A stretch of DNA of 64,000 bases from Apium graveolens. Taxonomy: Eukaryota > Streptophyta > Magnoliopsida > Apiales > Apiaceae. Both the position numbers and the translations under genes were made by a program. The notes beneath the pieces were generated by a model that saw only the letters and a program-made list of their open reading frames with translations, ran no database searches and was not told where the DNA came from. Of the stretch, positions 46,335-57,165 are shown piece by piece. Within the stretch, counting starts at the first letter, position 1. The number at the start of each line of letters is the position of its first letter. Location: the NCBI RefSeq assembly GCF_009905375.1, contig NC_133652.1:21339262-21403261 (forward strand), read 5' to 3'.

Positions 46335-46786
46335 TCTATACTATACTATTATAAGCAAAACACTCTCTATTTGGTAGTTACTTGGTACAGTTGTTTGGTA
46401 GTTGCTCGGTACAGTTGTTTGGTGTACGATAAATAACAACCGTCAGATCTAAAGTCAAAAAAATGAGAACCATTGGATACAATAATAAAATATTATTATA
46501 TTAATATTTAAACTGCTCTCATGGATTCAGGGTTCTAACCCTGTCAACAGCTTATTATATTTAAACTTTTATATTCTTTATTTAAACAATATATTATATT
46601 ATATTATTTATTTTCAGTCAAGTCTCAAATTATTATAAAACATATATGGTTATAATTTATTATATTCTTCGATTTATTATATTCTTCGATTTATTTTTTA
46701 ACTATTGATAATTATATTATAAAATATATTATTAAAAATTATCGAATGTTAAAAACAATCCGTGCATCGCACGGGTTATAGGCTAG
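46335..46786 (+). mobile_element. Short non-autonomous Helitron
   Basis: 452 bp with a textbook outline: 5' TCTATACTATACTATTATAA, no inverted repeats or target duplication, insertion between A (46334) and T (46787). At the 3' end the perfect-stem hairpin CCGTGCATCGCACGG (46760-46774) lies 12 bases before CTAG. Near the 5' end the word TTTGGTAGTT(A/G)CT(T/C)GGTACAGTTG is duplicated. No coding sequence. Confidence 0.82.
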
Positions 46787-49070
46787 TATATAAGAAAAGA
46801 GGAGAGGCGGGAGAGAGTATCTGCTGGCCCAATACTGCATGTTTGTGGGCCTGAACATTATAATCCTATAAATAAATACTGATTACAAGTTTACAGCAAG
46901 TCATTGAAATATCTAATAAAGGGTCTAGATCTCAAAATTGTAAAAAAAAAATATTAATTACTTATGCCAGTTATTTTTGGATTAAAAGCTTGACCAATAA
47001 TCCATAATAATTTGCAGGTTAATTTTAGGTTTAAACTATATCCCATCTAACTCATCATTTAATAACTTTAAATCCTCGCCTCAAAATCGATTTTCAGCCT
47101 TTTGTAAAAAATTACAAAAGTTTTGATTAAGTTTCTCAAAATATACTAAAATATTTTTCTATATTACGAAGCAACTTTTTCATAAATTCAAATGTATGCG
47201 CATTTCATATTATTACTAGGTAAGGACAAATTATAATACTATAATATTTTAAAAAAATTGTAACAATTTTTAATAACCAACATCTTTTGGGTTAGTCAAT
47301 CTAATAGCAAATATTGGGTTAGGCCAAGTTTATATTTGACACAAAACATCGAATAGACAACTATGAAAAACAAATAAGCACATAAAAATGAGGAAGTCAG
47401 AGTTGAAAATGAAGAGAAGAAATTTGAAAAAGGAGTGGGGTGATGAAGAAGACTAGTACTAGTTATAGAGGTATGATATGATGGTAGTGACGTCTACCCA
47501 CTGATAATCTTTATCCCATACTATCTTCACTTTCACTAAAACAAACACTTTGCCAGGTTCTCTTCGACCTCCCCAAAATTGATATGTCCCCTTTTTCTTT
47601 GTATTTCAACATAACAAATCAAATTAAAACATCCACCTGCTCAATGGTGGGGACCCACCTATCTCCCCTCCATAAGAGAGAGTAATGAGTTCTTTGCCTT
47701 GTTTTGCTATGGGGGAGTTTTGAAGTGACTGAAGTGACTGAAATATACAATTTGTTCTGTTTTAGGAAATGCCTAGCCATGTTGCCACAGACATTCAGTG
47801 CTCCCAACTTGACAATTGTTGGGAACTAGCAAACTATGCTAAATGCTTGCTATATCACTCATCATCATCATTCACTTTGACAATACCTTTAAAGACTCAC
47901 TACCCGCCCAGCTTTTTATACTATATTTTCTCACACACACATACACGGAGAGAGAGAGAGGAGAGGGAGCGAGAGAGAGAGAGAGGGAGAGGGAGAGAGA
48001 GAGGGAGAGAGAGATTTTGATGGTGATGTACAAAGACATGACTTACATTATACTAGTACAGTATTTTAACTTGAACTGTAGCACGTATCTCAAATATCCC
48101 CTCCTTGACATTCCTTGACAGAATTGTTTGTTATTCTTATTGATGATATAAAACATTAAATGAGCTAGCTACACAGACACCAATTAATTCATTTCTATGT
48201 TTACATTGTACTAACACTTTCAAAGACCTAGGCTCTGGCTATCAAACAGAGACATATATCCCTCCATTATGCACCCTTCATTAAATATATGCTTCCTAGC
48301 TAGCTTTTGTACTATACTCCCAGTATTAATTTTCAAATACCTTAACAATAAATCTAGTAATATTGTTGTAATGATCATAGATTAGTACGTACTTGTATCT
48401 TCAAATCACTGTACTAGAGGGATACCTTAATTGAGATTAACACATTATATATACATTAGTACTAGTTCTGCTCTGTTTAATCATTCTATTATGTTTCATA
48501 TAACACATTAGTATATATGATATAGCATGAGATTAAGACACTAACCCTTTTCAATCAAACCAAATCTTAAGCCTCTTTGAAGTACTATAACGACAGTACT
48601 CCAAATTAAATGTATCTTCTCATCTAAGAAGGACACACAGTTTCTTGATTAATGAATTACTCACTTATATTAATTAAGAGTCATAAGTAATAATCTTCTG
48701 CATGAATATATTCTGATTTTGGAAAGAGGATCTGAGTTAGTGTATTAATTAGGACATGATCAATTACTACTTACTACAGTAAGTCATACCGAGTGCCCTA
48801 ACTTTTCATTTTCATGGTTTCTTATTTAGATTGTATGATAGGACAAGCTAGCCAACTTTTGTTAAAAACTAATGCTAATTTCCATACTCTAATATTCATA
48901 TAAAACAGAGGGATCGGAAGCTCTCAAATTCAATTCCTTGATCTCCCGAGCTTACAATTTAGTATAGTTTTCTAAAGTGATCTTATACATGCATAATATA
49001 GAATCAATCAACAATTTATTTTGGCCGTTGTCTAGCGTGTGTAGATAGGTTCGATACGGGAGCTAACTTA
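46787..49070. other. Non-coding DNA, no gene recognised
   Basis: Less repetitive than the flanks. At 47917-47950 a TATA-like word (TTTTTATACTATATTTTC) is followed by CACACACACATACACGG and the GA repeat, an arrangement typical of a plant core promoter and leader in plus orientation. No credible coding frame follows, and I found no conserved plant microRNA by eye. The frames at 47769-48118 are read through the GA repeat. Confidence 0.45.
47947..48014. repeat. GA microsatellite
   Basis: About 68 bases of GGAGAGAGA-type repeats, interrupted by GGGA and GC units. Arg/Glu-rich frames over it are artefacts. Confidence 0.9.
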
Positions 49071-49304
49071 TGTTACAACCCAGGCTAAACTTCAAAAATG
49101 AATATAGAATTTTTATTTTCCCGAACCCTTGATTTTGAGATATTAAAAATATTAACAAAGAATATTTTAAGCCCCGGCTAAACTTTAGAAATTATGGATA
49201 CGTATTGCTACCGTTTATCCCGCGGCCGGTGCTACCCGTCGTAATTGGTCTCTGTTTACCGTCATTTGGTCCGGTCGTAAAAGACCTTATAATTTCTTGT
49301 AGTG
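49071..49304. repeat. Unclassified transposon fragment
   Basis: TGTTACAACCCAGGCTAAACTTC near 49072 resembles the start of a Gypsy LTR, and AAGCCCCGGCTAAACTTTAG recurs near 49169. The stretch ends with AATTTCTTGTAGTG (49291-49304), the form of a CACTA right terminus. No partner end was found, so the pieces may be separate fragments. Confidence 0.35.
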
Positions 49305-49920
49305 CCTGTTGGAATCCTGGTTTTATCACTGACTATACCACTGCTAATACAGCTCTTCGTTTATTAAGTACTGTTATGCTTACTGAATTTAAAGAAATTG
49401 ATTCATTATGATATGCTGATGTAACTGAGGGCAAAAACAAGCCAGAAGTGTAAGTGTTCTGCAACAATCTATCCAGCTTCACAGGGTACAGATGGAATGA
49501 ACATATGTATTTCATAGAGCTGAAGAGGAGAAATTTAGTTTATTAAATCAACGCTTAATTGACTATCGTCTATATATATGAATAAGATTATTTGCATCTC
49601 TATACAAAAGATAAGATACAGATCCCTTAATTTACTTAAAGATAACATCATAAGGTTGATCAAATAAACATTGATTAAAAGTTAATTATATATAATTTAT
49701 AGCATACACAATCAGATTTATCCTTGTTTCTTACAGCACTGTCAAGAAAATAAAATTCACCTAAACAAGATTAAGAAGATTAAGAGTTGAGCATCAAGAT
49801 CTGCTACAGTTTCTTCTTTTTCTTTCAATGCCATAAACTGAGAGAGAGAGAGAGAGCAGTAGTGATATTTTATATATAGAAAACAGTAACTAGGTACTGA
49901 TCTGAGTAGGAACTAAGTTA
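49305..49920. other. 3' flank of the zinc-finger gene
   Basis: No coding evidence. A short GA repeat (49841-49857) and AT-rich sequence precede the zinc-finger stop codon. The 3' end of its transcript probably lies here. Confidence 0.4.
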
Positions 49921-50574
49921 TTAAAAGCTTCCAAGTCGAAGCTCCAAATCCAAATCATCCTTCCCATCACGACTAGTACTACTGGCCATGTTTAAATCCA
50001 ACCCCAAGAACTGATTGTCCCTCTTCTTATGAACCCTAGACTCGTCATAATTGTTTCCGTCTTGCTTCATCAGACCTTTGAACTCATTTCTGTTATTTGC
50101 TTCAACAGCCAGCTTCTTTCTTATCTCCCTTATTTGAGGACTCACTGCAACAGCATCATCTTGATCAGAAACCGCGTTACTAAAGTTGGGAGTACTACCA
50201 CAACCCATGTAAGTTAAAAATCTGGTTGCAGGTGATGAGGTGTGGGAAGGTGAAAGTAAGAGATTGTAATCATGATTAGGTTTAGGGTTAGGGTTAGAGG
50301 GGATCAGATGTGAAGAAGAAGTATTGAGTTGTTCAGATGAAGATGAAGATGAAGAATGTTGTTGTGTAAGCTGTCTGGCACGATCTCTTCTGTGAACATT
50401 CATATGACCTCCCAAAGCTTGAGCAGATTTGAACTCTTTCTTGCAAAAGGTGCAATTGTAGTTTCTTGGAGGCCATGAAAATCCGTAGTTACCTTCTCTT
50501 TCAAAGCTATAGTTTGAACCATCCCATCTTCCCTTAAACTTGTCTCTCCCACTCAGATTCACTTTGTGATCCAT
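49921..50574 (-). CDS. SUPERMAN-like single C2H2 zinc-finger repressor, 217 aa
   Basis: The only convincing host gene. The ATG is at 50572-50574, the stop at 49921-49923, and no intron is needed. One plant-type C2H2 finger has ligands C41, C44, H57 and H61 (spacing C-X2-C-X12-H-X3-H) and the plant-specific QALGGH helix (52-57), flanked by SWPPRNY and by HRRDRAR, which can serve as a nuclear signal. A Ser run follows (about 75-85). The C-terminus [11 protein letters not shown] is an LxLxL-type EAR repression motif, and FLGLDLNM near 190 is a second possible one. This layout and the about 200-residue length match the SUPERMAN/ZFP10/ZFP11/RABBIT EARS subfamily, nuclear repressors acting in floral organ and shoot development. 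Which member it is cannot be decided by eye. Confidence 0.9.
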   Translation of the reverse strand: MDHKVNLSGRDKFKGRWDGSNYSFEREGNYGFSWPPRNYNCTFCKKEFKSAQALGGHMNVHRRDRARQLTQQHSSSSSSSEQLNTSSSHLIPSNPNPKPNHDYNLLLSPSHTSSPATRFLTYMGCGSTPNFSNAVSDQDDAVAVSPQIREIRKKLAVEANNRNEFKGLMKQDGNNYDESRVHKKRDNQFLGLDLNMASSTSRDGKDDLDLELRLGSF

Positions 50575-50770
50575 TGTTTCAAATATTCCTACCCCTATGG
50601 CTTAGCACTTGATAATGGAGAGTGTTTGTGTGTGTGTGCAGCATATATATGTCGGAGAGCTCACTTGGTTGATAAGCACTTCATTTGATCAGCTTTTTTT
50701 GCATATCAGAAATATATAACAGGGTCTCCTTCGCCTATCTCATATAAGCTTGTTTATATATATACGGCAT
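50575..50770 (-). promoter_or_regulatory. Upstream region of the zinc-finger gene
   Basis: On the minus strand CATATATATGC (50641-50651) lies about 70 bases before the ATG and is the best TATA candidate. A second TATATATATA-like word is near 50756-50765. A GT-repeat-like stretch (50627-50639) lies between the first candidate and the gene. Transcription start is not determinable. Confidence 0.4.
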
Positions 50771-52250
50771 TCGCAGGAAAGAGGGTGTGGTTCTATTTCT
50801 ATATATTGTGAGAGTACTCAATTTTATTCCATATAATTTTTGACTGTTGGAAGATATTCGGATGAACGGTCAAGATCAGACCGTTTTAACTTCTTTTAAA
50901 AGAAGACAAGTGTGCATAATACCAATTTTATTCTCAAAATATATTACTTGGTTAGATATTTCTTGGACTAAGGATTTAATTAAGCCGATCAAGTCGGACA
51001 TACTCGACTCTAACTTGATTAAAAAATTTGAACTTGAACTTGATTGAATCTTTAATTTCGAACCCGAAATTCGACTAATAAAAAGTTTGATTCACTTGAG
51101 TTCTGTTCAAATCTCGAATCGATTCCTTTATGACAAAAAATCAAAATATGATCGTTTCAACTTAGTTTAATCTTATTAAATATTGAATATTTATTTTAAA
51201 AATATATTTATAAGAACGTGATCTCGTCCGCTAAAATTTTTATGAACAATAGAGATTTGTTGAAAAAATATTACAAGAAAATAAATTTAAATACAATGGC
51301 TTAAATTCGACTCTGTCTTAATTCGACCGTTAGCGGTTGAATTATTTTGGAAATCACTAAATTCGATCGGTCTCGGACGGATTTCTTTTCGGTAAATTTG
51401 TTCCACCATATTTAGACCATGTTACTATTTTAATAGAAAAAGAAGAAATTTTGATGGATTTAATGGTCCTAAAGATAATTTTATGGATTTATCTAAAATT
51501 ATATTAAGTTATTTTACAATACAAAATCAAGATATTTTTGTAAATGCATGGGTTATTTCTTTTATTACAAAAATACCATTGAACCAAAATTGTAATCACT
51601 TTTAGGTAATTTTTCTAAAATTAAATTTCAGAAACTTTTTCTCGATCTTGATTTCTTTAATTTGTTTCCGGATGAATTTTAGAAAAATAAAGAAAACCAA
51701 AATAACTATAAGAAAATTCACCAACATACATATTTTGTATCCCTAGTTTCTGTGCACTTTCAGATATCTCTAAAGAAAATAATTAATCTTTTATTTGTTC
51801 AGGAACACTGTGTTTCTTGAACTTATATATTTCCTTTCTGTATATTAATGTTTAATAGAAAATTAATTTATATCTAATATATATAACTAGAAGAACCACA
51901 ATTTTAGGAAACGGAAAATAATTCAGGATCAATGATCATCGAATAAATCAGTGATTATTAATAACCCTGCTTTATTTTTTTAAGAGTAATGTTAAAAATA
52001 TTAAATTGTTTATCAAAATTTGATTTAAATAATGTGGTAGTATTGATAACTTGACAATTATATAATGATTTGATATTTGAACTTATATGAATAGGGAAAA
52101 CTATTAATATTAATAATTTTATAGCCAATTGATCCAATATTTAATTAGATACATTTTAAATATTAATTTGGGACCTTTATAATTTTTTTTTAATGTGAAA
52201 TACTATATGTGCCCTCAACTATAACAACAAACTAAAGTTAACACAATCAA
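50771..52250. other. Non-coding AT-rich DNA upstream of the zinc-finger gene
   Basis: No gene. At about 50985-51130 words such as AACTCGA/TCGAACCCGAAATTCGA occur, resembling the interiors of the hAT-like elements nearby, but no ends were found. The 50847-51047 frame lacks known motifs. Confidence 0.45.
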
Positions 52251-52253
52251 CAG

Positions 52254-52729
52254 TAAGGGTAAGGGCGTAAACGAGTCAAACTGTTCGTGAGCTACTCGAG
52301 CTCGACTCGTAAAAAATTCGAATTCAGCTAAAAAATAATCGAGCTCGAGCTTTTCTAATTTTTAACCGAGCCGAGTTCGAGCTTCAAATTATTCGGCTCG
52401 TAAAATTCACGAGTCTTATTGAGCCTCTATTATTTTTATTTTTTTTATTATAAATATATTTTATGTAAATATTTAATATTTTTTATATATTATTTATTTT
52501 TATCCAGTCGAACTCGAGCCGAACTCAAGTAGAACCAATCATATTTCAAATTTTTGTTAATATTTAGTGAATTTATTCGAGTTTTCGAGCGGAACTCGAG
52601 TCCACCGAACCTTTTACGAGCCGAGTTTCGAACTTGAAATTAAAGGCTCGATCGAGCTCGAGTCCGAACTATTTTAATCGAGTTCGAGGCAAGTCTGAAA
52701 GTATTCGGCTCGGGTCGGCTACACCTCTA
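52254..52729. mobile_element. Degenerate hAT-like element with GAGCTCGAG-type interior
   Basis: Left end GGGCGTAAACGAGTC and right end GGTCGGCTACACCTCTA form a weak inverted repeat of the TAGGGGTGTA type. The interior is reiterated CGAGCTCGAG/GAGCCGAG words in opposite orientations toward the two ends. Possible target repeats (ATCAACAG at 52246-52253, ATTCAACC at 52730-52737) match only with a gap. Old copy, no coding capacity. Confidence 0.45.
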
Positions 52730-52798
52730 ATTCAACCGTAACTCCATTCACAAGCTTCGATATACTGCAGAAAAATTGGTACAAATAAGAATAGACGG

Positions 52799-53488
52799 TA
52801 GGGGTGTACAGACGAACCGCTCAACCGCATCCAATTACCGCTCGCAACCGAACCGCATTTGCGGATAATCGCGAAACGCGGGTTGGTTGTGGATTTGAAT
52901 TTTAAAAACCGCTCATTCGCGGTTTGGATGCGGTTTTAAATTTTTGAAAATCGCAAAATCGCAACCGCAGCTCGCAACATATATTTATAATAAAATATAT
53001 TTCCAAAAATGTAGTTGATATCATATAAATTAATAAGTATACACATTTATTAACTAATCTTAGTTTAATGTTAAGACTTCGCTCATAAGATTCATAATCA
53101 TTATAAAATATATAACCAAACAAATGAAAAATGTAATCAACATTTAATTTTTTTTATCATTTTCTTTTTTCTTTTCTCTCGCCTCCACATTTTTGTATGT
53201 TTTTAATATTCTTACTCCACACGGAGCATTAGTTTATATTCTATTTTTGAATATAATTTATCAAGTAACTTAAACTTCAATTTATTAATATTATGAATTT
53301 ACTTTTTTGCAAATTATTAATTATTTTAAAATAAGTGGGTGAACTGCAAACCGATCCGCAATAACCGCAAATTCGCAACCGCAAATGACGCGTTGCGGTT
53401 GTGGATGACAATTTTTTAAAACCGCTCTTTGCGATTTGGTTCGACTTTTACCTCAAAACCGATCCGATCCGAACCGCGTACACCCCTA
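52799..53488. mobile_element. Non-autonomous hAT element with AACCGC-type interior
   Basis: 690 bp. The terminal inverted repeats are TAGGGGTGTAC at the left and GTACACCCCTA at the right. It is flanked by the perfect 8-bp duplication ATAGACGG (52791-52798, 53489-53496), the hAT signature. Both end regions are built from AACCGC/GCGGTT words, with an AT-rich middle. No transposase. The 52902-53123 frame is chance. Confidence 0.82.
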
Positions 53489-53779
53489 ATAGACGGGGTC
53501 TATAAGTGTCGGTTTTAGTTACCGCTAGTTACCAAAGTAATCCTAGCCTAGGTATGTAGATTCTTGAGCTTTCAATGCGCTCTTACTTTTACCTGAATTA
53601 GAAGGGTGATTTGACGATCCAACAATGACTTGCTACAATTTTATGTTCCAAATCAAACGTACGGCCATCTTTAAAACTGAACTCCCTGGTGGAGACTTCA
53701 AATATTGTCTTTTAACATATGGCGCGCCAAATTTTGGCAGTATGCTTGGTATATATTTTAACTTTATTTATTTTTACAT

Positions 53780-53961
53780 TTTAATATAATTGTTTGTTTT
53801 TTATAAATTCTAATATAAATTAATATTACAATTTTGATAAAAAAAATAATTTGAGCCGTTCTCTAGTCAAATACAATATTGATCCCAAATTGTGTGCTTT
53901 GTATATACAACATGTTTACTTCGCATATCCTTACCTCTTTAAAATCAAAAACCTAATTTTA
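53780..53961. repeat. Repeat family copy interrupted by a solo LTR (left part)
   Basis: TAAATTCTAATATAAATTAATATTACAATTTTGA and GAGCCGTTCTCTAGTCAAATACAAT match a family also present at about 56510-56700 and 60090-60440. The text continues after the solo LTR at 56086 (TTTTCTAGTTCAA, ATCTCATTTTTGTTAAATA). Confidence 0.5.
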
Positions 53962-53966
53962 TATGT

Positions 53967-56080
53967 TTTAACAACCCCATTAATAAAATACTTATTTAAA
54001 TCCAAACTCCATTAAAATCCGATAAAACCTTCAATTTTTGAAATAAAATACAACTAAATTACAACGAAACCAACAAACTCTAAAGAAAATTTAAGAAAAT
54101 ACAAAACTCCTCAAATTCTTGGAACTCGCACTCTTCCTCTTAAACAACCCACCTAAAAGAGAGAATACCTGCCGGAGGAAAACAAGAAAAACAAAGGACC
54201 GACAGTGAGCGAAAGGCTCATATATGGATATAAAATAAAGCATAACTGAATAAAGATTAAAAGATGACGAGACTAAGAACACAACTGAATATCTGAATGA
54301 AGCACAATAATAATAGTGAATGAGACAATATAAAAAAATGAATACTCAACTCACAAAATAAAGCAACTGACTTTAAACAAATTAATCTTACCACTCACGC
54401 ATAATATAATCACACTAATATTATAATCCAAAAATATTGATAAAATGAAATCATACCCTTACACATACTCTTACACATATTCCCACACTTACAAAATAAT
54501 ACACAAAATAGCTTACATACGAACATAGGAGATAATTTTACACTTACAGGATGTCCTACATTTTCGGTAATCCAAAAATATGTAGTCATCAAAACTTACA
54601 GAGGCTTGCACAACACAAAGCAAATACTACCCAATATCTTACAGGAGCTTGCACGACAATAAGCACGTGTTACCCAAAAAGTCAAATCATACACATACTA
54701 GTCATGGCTATACGTGTCCCACAACATCGGCGACACGCCCATACAATTTAAGTACACTGCATAGGAGGTGCCAAACACGAGATTATCTACTCGCGACGGA
54801 TGTCTTACAAACTCCCAAGTCATACAAATAATATAAATAACTCAAAATAAATACTCAAAGATCACACACTCAAATATCTTACATCTCCAAAATCATATAT
54901 AGATTTATCAAATAACCTCAAAAAATCTATAACCCAACATCACGAAACAAAATAACATAACAAACCACTAATCATTGATAAGCTCAAATCTGATCAGTTT
55001 CAAAAAATGTCAAATTACTGCATAATGATGAAGTCAACTGAAAAAGTACGAAACACGAAATTCATAGGAAATTTCGAGACCTTTCCAGAATGGTAAGGCT
55101 CGTCAAAAATGAACAAGTAACGAATTCAAAAAATAAATAAATGCGGACTGCTAAACATAATCAGCTCCTGATTACAATTGTATTTTGATGTTTAAGACAT
55201 CAAAATCACAGAATTTAGCAGCAGAATATAAACGCAAATTGCAGATATCGAAAAGAGCTTTCCAGAATGGTATTGCTCATAATATTTGAACAAATATTCA
55301 ATTTAATATGATTTTTCAAATGTTGGATATTTAAATCCCGAAGTCAAACAGGCAGGTCATACAAATTGCAGAAAAACTCATATTTAGAGACCGAATTCCA
55401 CAAACGGCAAAAAACGAAAGTTGCATATAATTAAAAGACCTTTCCAAAATGACCAAAATCAACAAATTCTAACAACGAATCAGATATGAATTTAACAAAA
55501 AATCAGATCGTAAACAATGAAGAATACAGAAACGAAAAACAAGAGAACAAAGAATATATCCGTACACACGAATTCGAATACGAAAATAAAGAGTACAAGA
55601 AATATATCCGTACAAACGAATTCGAATTTGAAAAGAAAGTGTACAAAAAAAGATGTCCGTACCTCGAGATCTTAGTAACCGAGAATGCTAATAACGATTT
55701 CAGAATCACAAACCACAAGAACCCCAAATTGCACAAACACCAAATTCAAAACCCTCCAAAAAGTTCTTGATGTTCATCTCTATCTCCATCTATTTTCTCT
55801 TTTTCTTTCTCTTTCTCTCTCCCTCTCTCCTCTCTTCTCCGATCAAAGTAACGCAAACTCTAACTCTTACTTCTTTCTTCCTTTTTTTTATTAAAACCCT
55901 CACTCTTTTTTTAATAAACCCTTACTATTGTTTTAAAACTAATACTCTTAAAAAAATATTCTGATTATAAATATAAAACTAAACTTACACAAACTAATTT
56001 AATTACAACACATTGACATTAATAAATAATTAAATCAAGTAATCCAACTAAAAATAATTATAAAATATCGGGATGTTACA
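53967..56080 (-). mobile_element. Solo Gypsy LTR related to the 15495-23221 element
   Basis: 2,114 bp with no internal region. In plus reading it starts TTTAACAACCCC (the usual TG tip decayed to TT) and ends GGGATGTTACA. It is flanked by the perfect duplication TATGT (53962-53966, 56081-56085). Length and landmark order match the young Gypsy LTR: ATACCTGCCGGAGGA near 54167, GAGCTTTCCAGAATGG near 55257, CCGTACCTCGAGATC near 55658. Such solos arise when the two LTRs recombine and delete the interior. It contains a short tandem repeat (CGTACA(C/A)ACGAATTCGAAT, 55561 and 55611). The frames at 55486-55894 lie in the LTR and are not genes. Confidence 0.8.
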
Positions 56081-56085
56081 TATGT

Positions 56086-57165
56086 TTTCTAGTTCAAATA
56101 AGTTGACACGTAATCTCTCGCATCTCATTTTTGTTAAATAATGGTACATTTTTTCTTTTTAAATTCAAACTACTCTATTTTGATTTCTTTGATTATGTAG
56201 GTATTTTAAAACTTATAATTTGTTAAAAAAGGACCTGAACTCTTTTGATTATAAATAATATTGCATTTTCTTTAAAATCCAAACATTTCTCGTTTATAAA
56301 TTAGGATACATGTAAATTTTACTTAAATATATGAATTTTATAGAAATAGAGATGCATGACTTGTACATGAATTTCATTTCATGCATGGTATTCGTAAGCC
56401 ACTCACTCTAATTTATTCTATCGCCTTCAACTTTTCACAGATCTGAATCTTCCTTTATCTCATAAATTTTATTCCAATGTGAAGAAATATTAGAATTTAT
56501 TTAACATTTATTTTAGCCGCCCTTCCGTCAAACTTATATGCTTAGACTATATAACTTTGTCTATCTCGAATATTCTTGTTTAGTATAAAATCGAAAACCT
56601 AATTTTTATGAATAACCCTATATTTTCTAGTTCAAGATGATATCACATAAACTCTCCTATCTCATTTTTGTTAAATAGTAATATATTTTTTCTTTATATC
56701 CAGATTACTCTCCTTTAATTATACGGATATTTTTAACTCAATAGAACTTATAACAAATTAAATTACAAACAAAATTCACAATAAAAAAATGATATAAAAA
56801 TAAGACGTACCTCTTTGTTGAACAGTTTAATTAATTTTGATGTATACAATATCTCCGTCCAAAGCAATCAATTTACAATCATGGTCCTTAAGCTCTATCA
56901 AACTGAAAAAATATATGTAATAAAAGAAATAATATTGACAGCGAGAGAAAAGATGCATACAAAGATTAAACTCAGTAGTTGATTGATTATAAATGTAAAC
57001 ATAAATTAAATTATGAAACTCTAAGAAAATTAGAAAAATATATTAAAATTATGTTAGAGCCGTCATCTAATCTCAAGTATATAATTCTCGATCAAATTTT
57101 ATTTGGATCAACTAAGTCATAACTAAATTTTACAAGGTTTTCATGAACATGTTATTAAATAATTA
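56086..57165. repeat. AT-rich repeat family copies
   Basis: 56086-56200 continues the interrupted copy from 53961. A second copy follows at about 56510-56700 (GCCGCCCTTCCGTCAAACTTATATG, AAAATCGAAAACCTAATTTTTATG, TTTTCTAGTTCAAGATGATATCAC, CATCTCATTTTTGTTAAATAG-like). A third trace is near 57058 (GAGCCGTCATCTAATCTCAAG). No coding sequence. Confidence 0.5.

Noticed and set aside
47769..48118. Arg/Glu-rich frames near 48 kb
   Set aside because: Produced by reading a GA microsatellite; no conserved sequence on either side.
49205..49411. 68-codon plus-strand frame
   Set aside because: Non-ATG start, no motif, and it runs through transposon-like sequence.
50029..50217. Plus-strand frame opposite the zinc-finger gene
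   Set aside because: Shadow of the real minus-strand gene.
50280..50296. Telomere-like repeat as evidence of a chromosome end or fusion
   Set aside because: Only about two and a half units, and it is part of the zinc-finger coding sequence.
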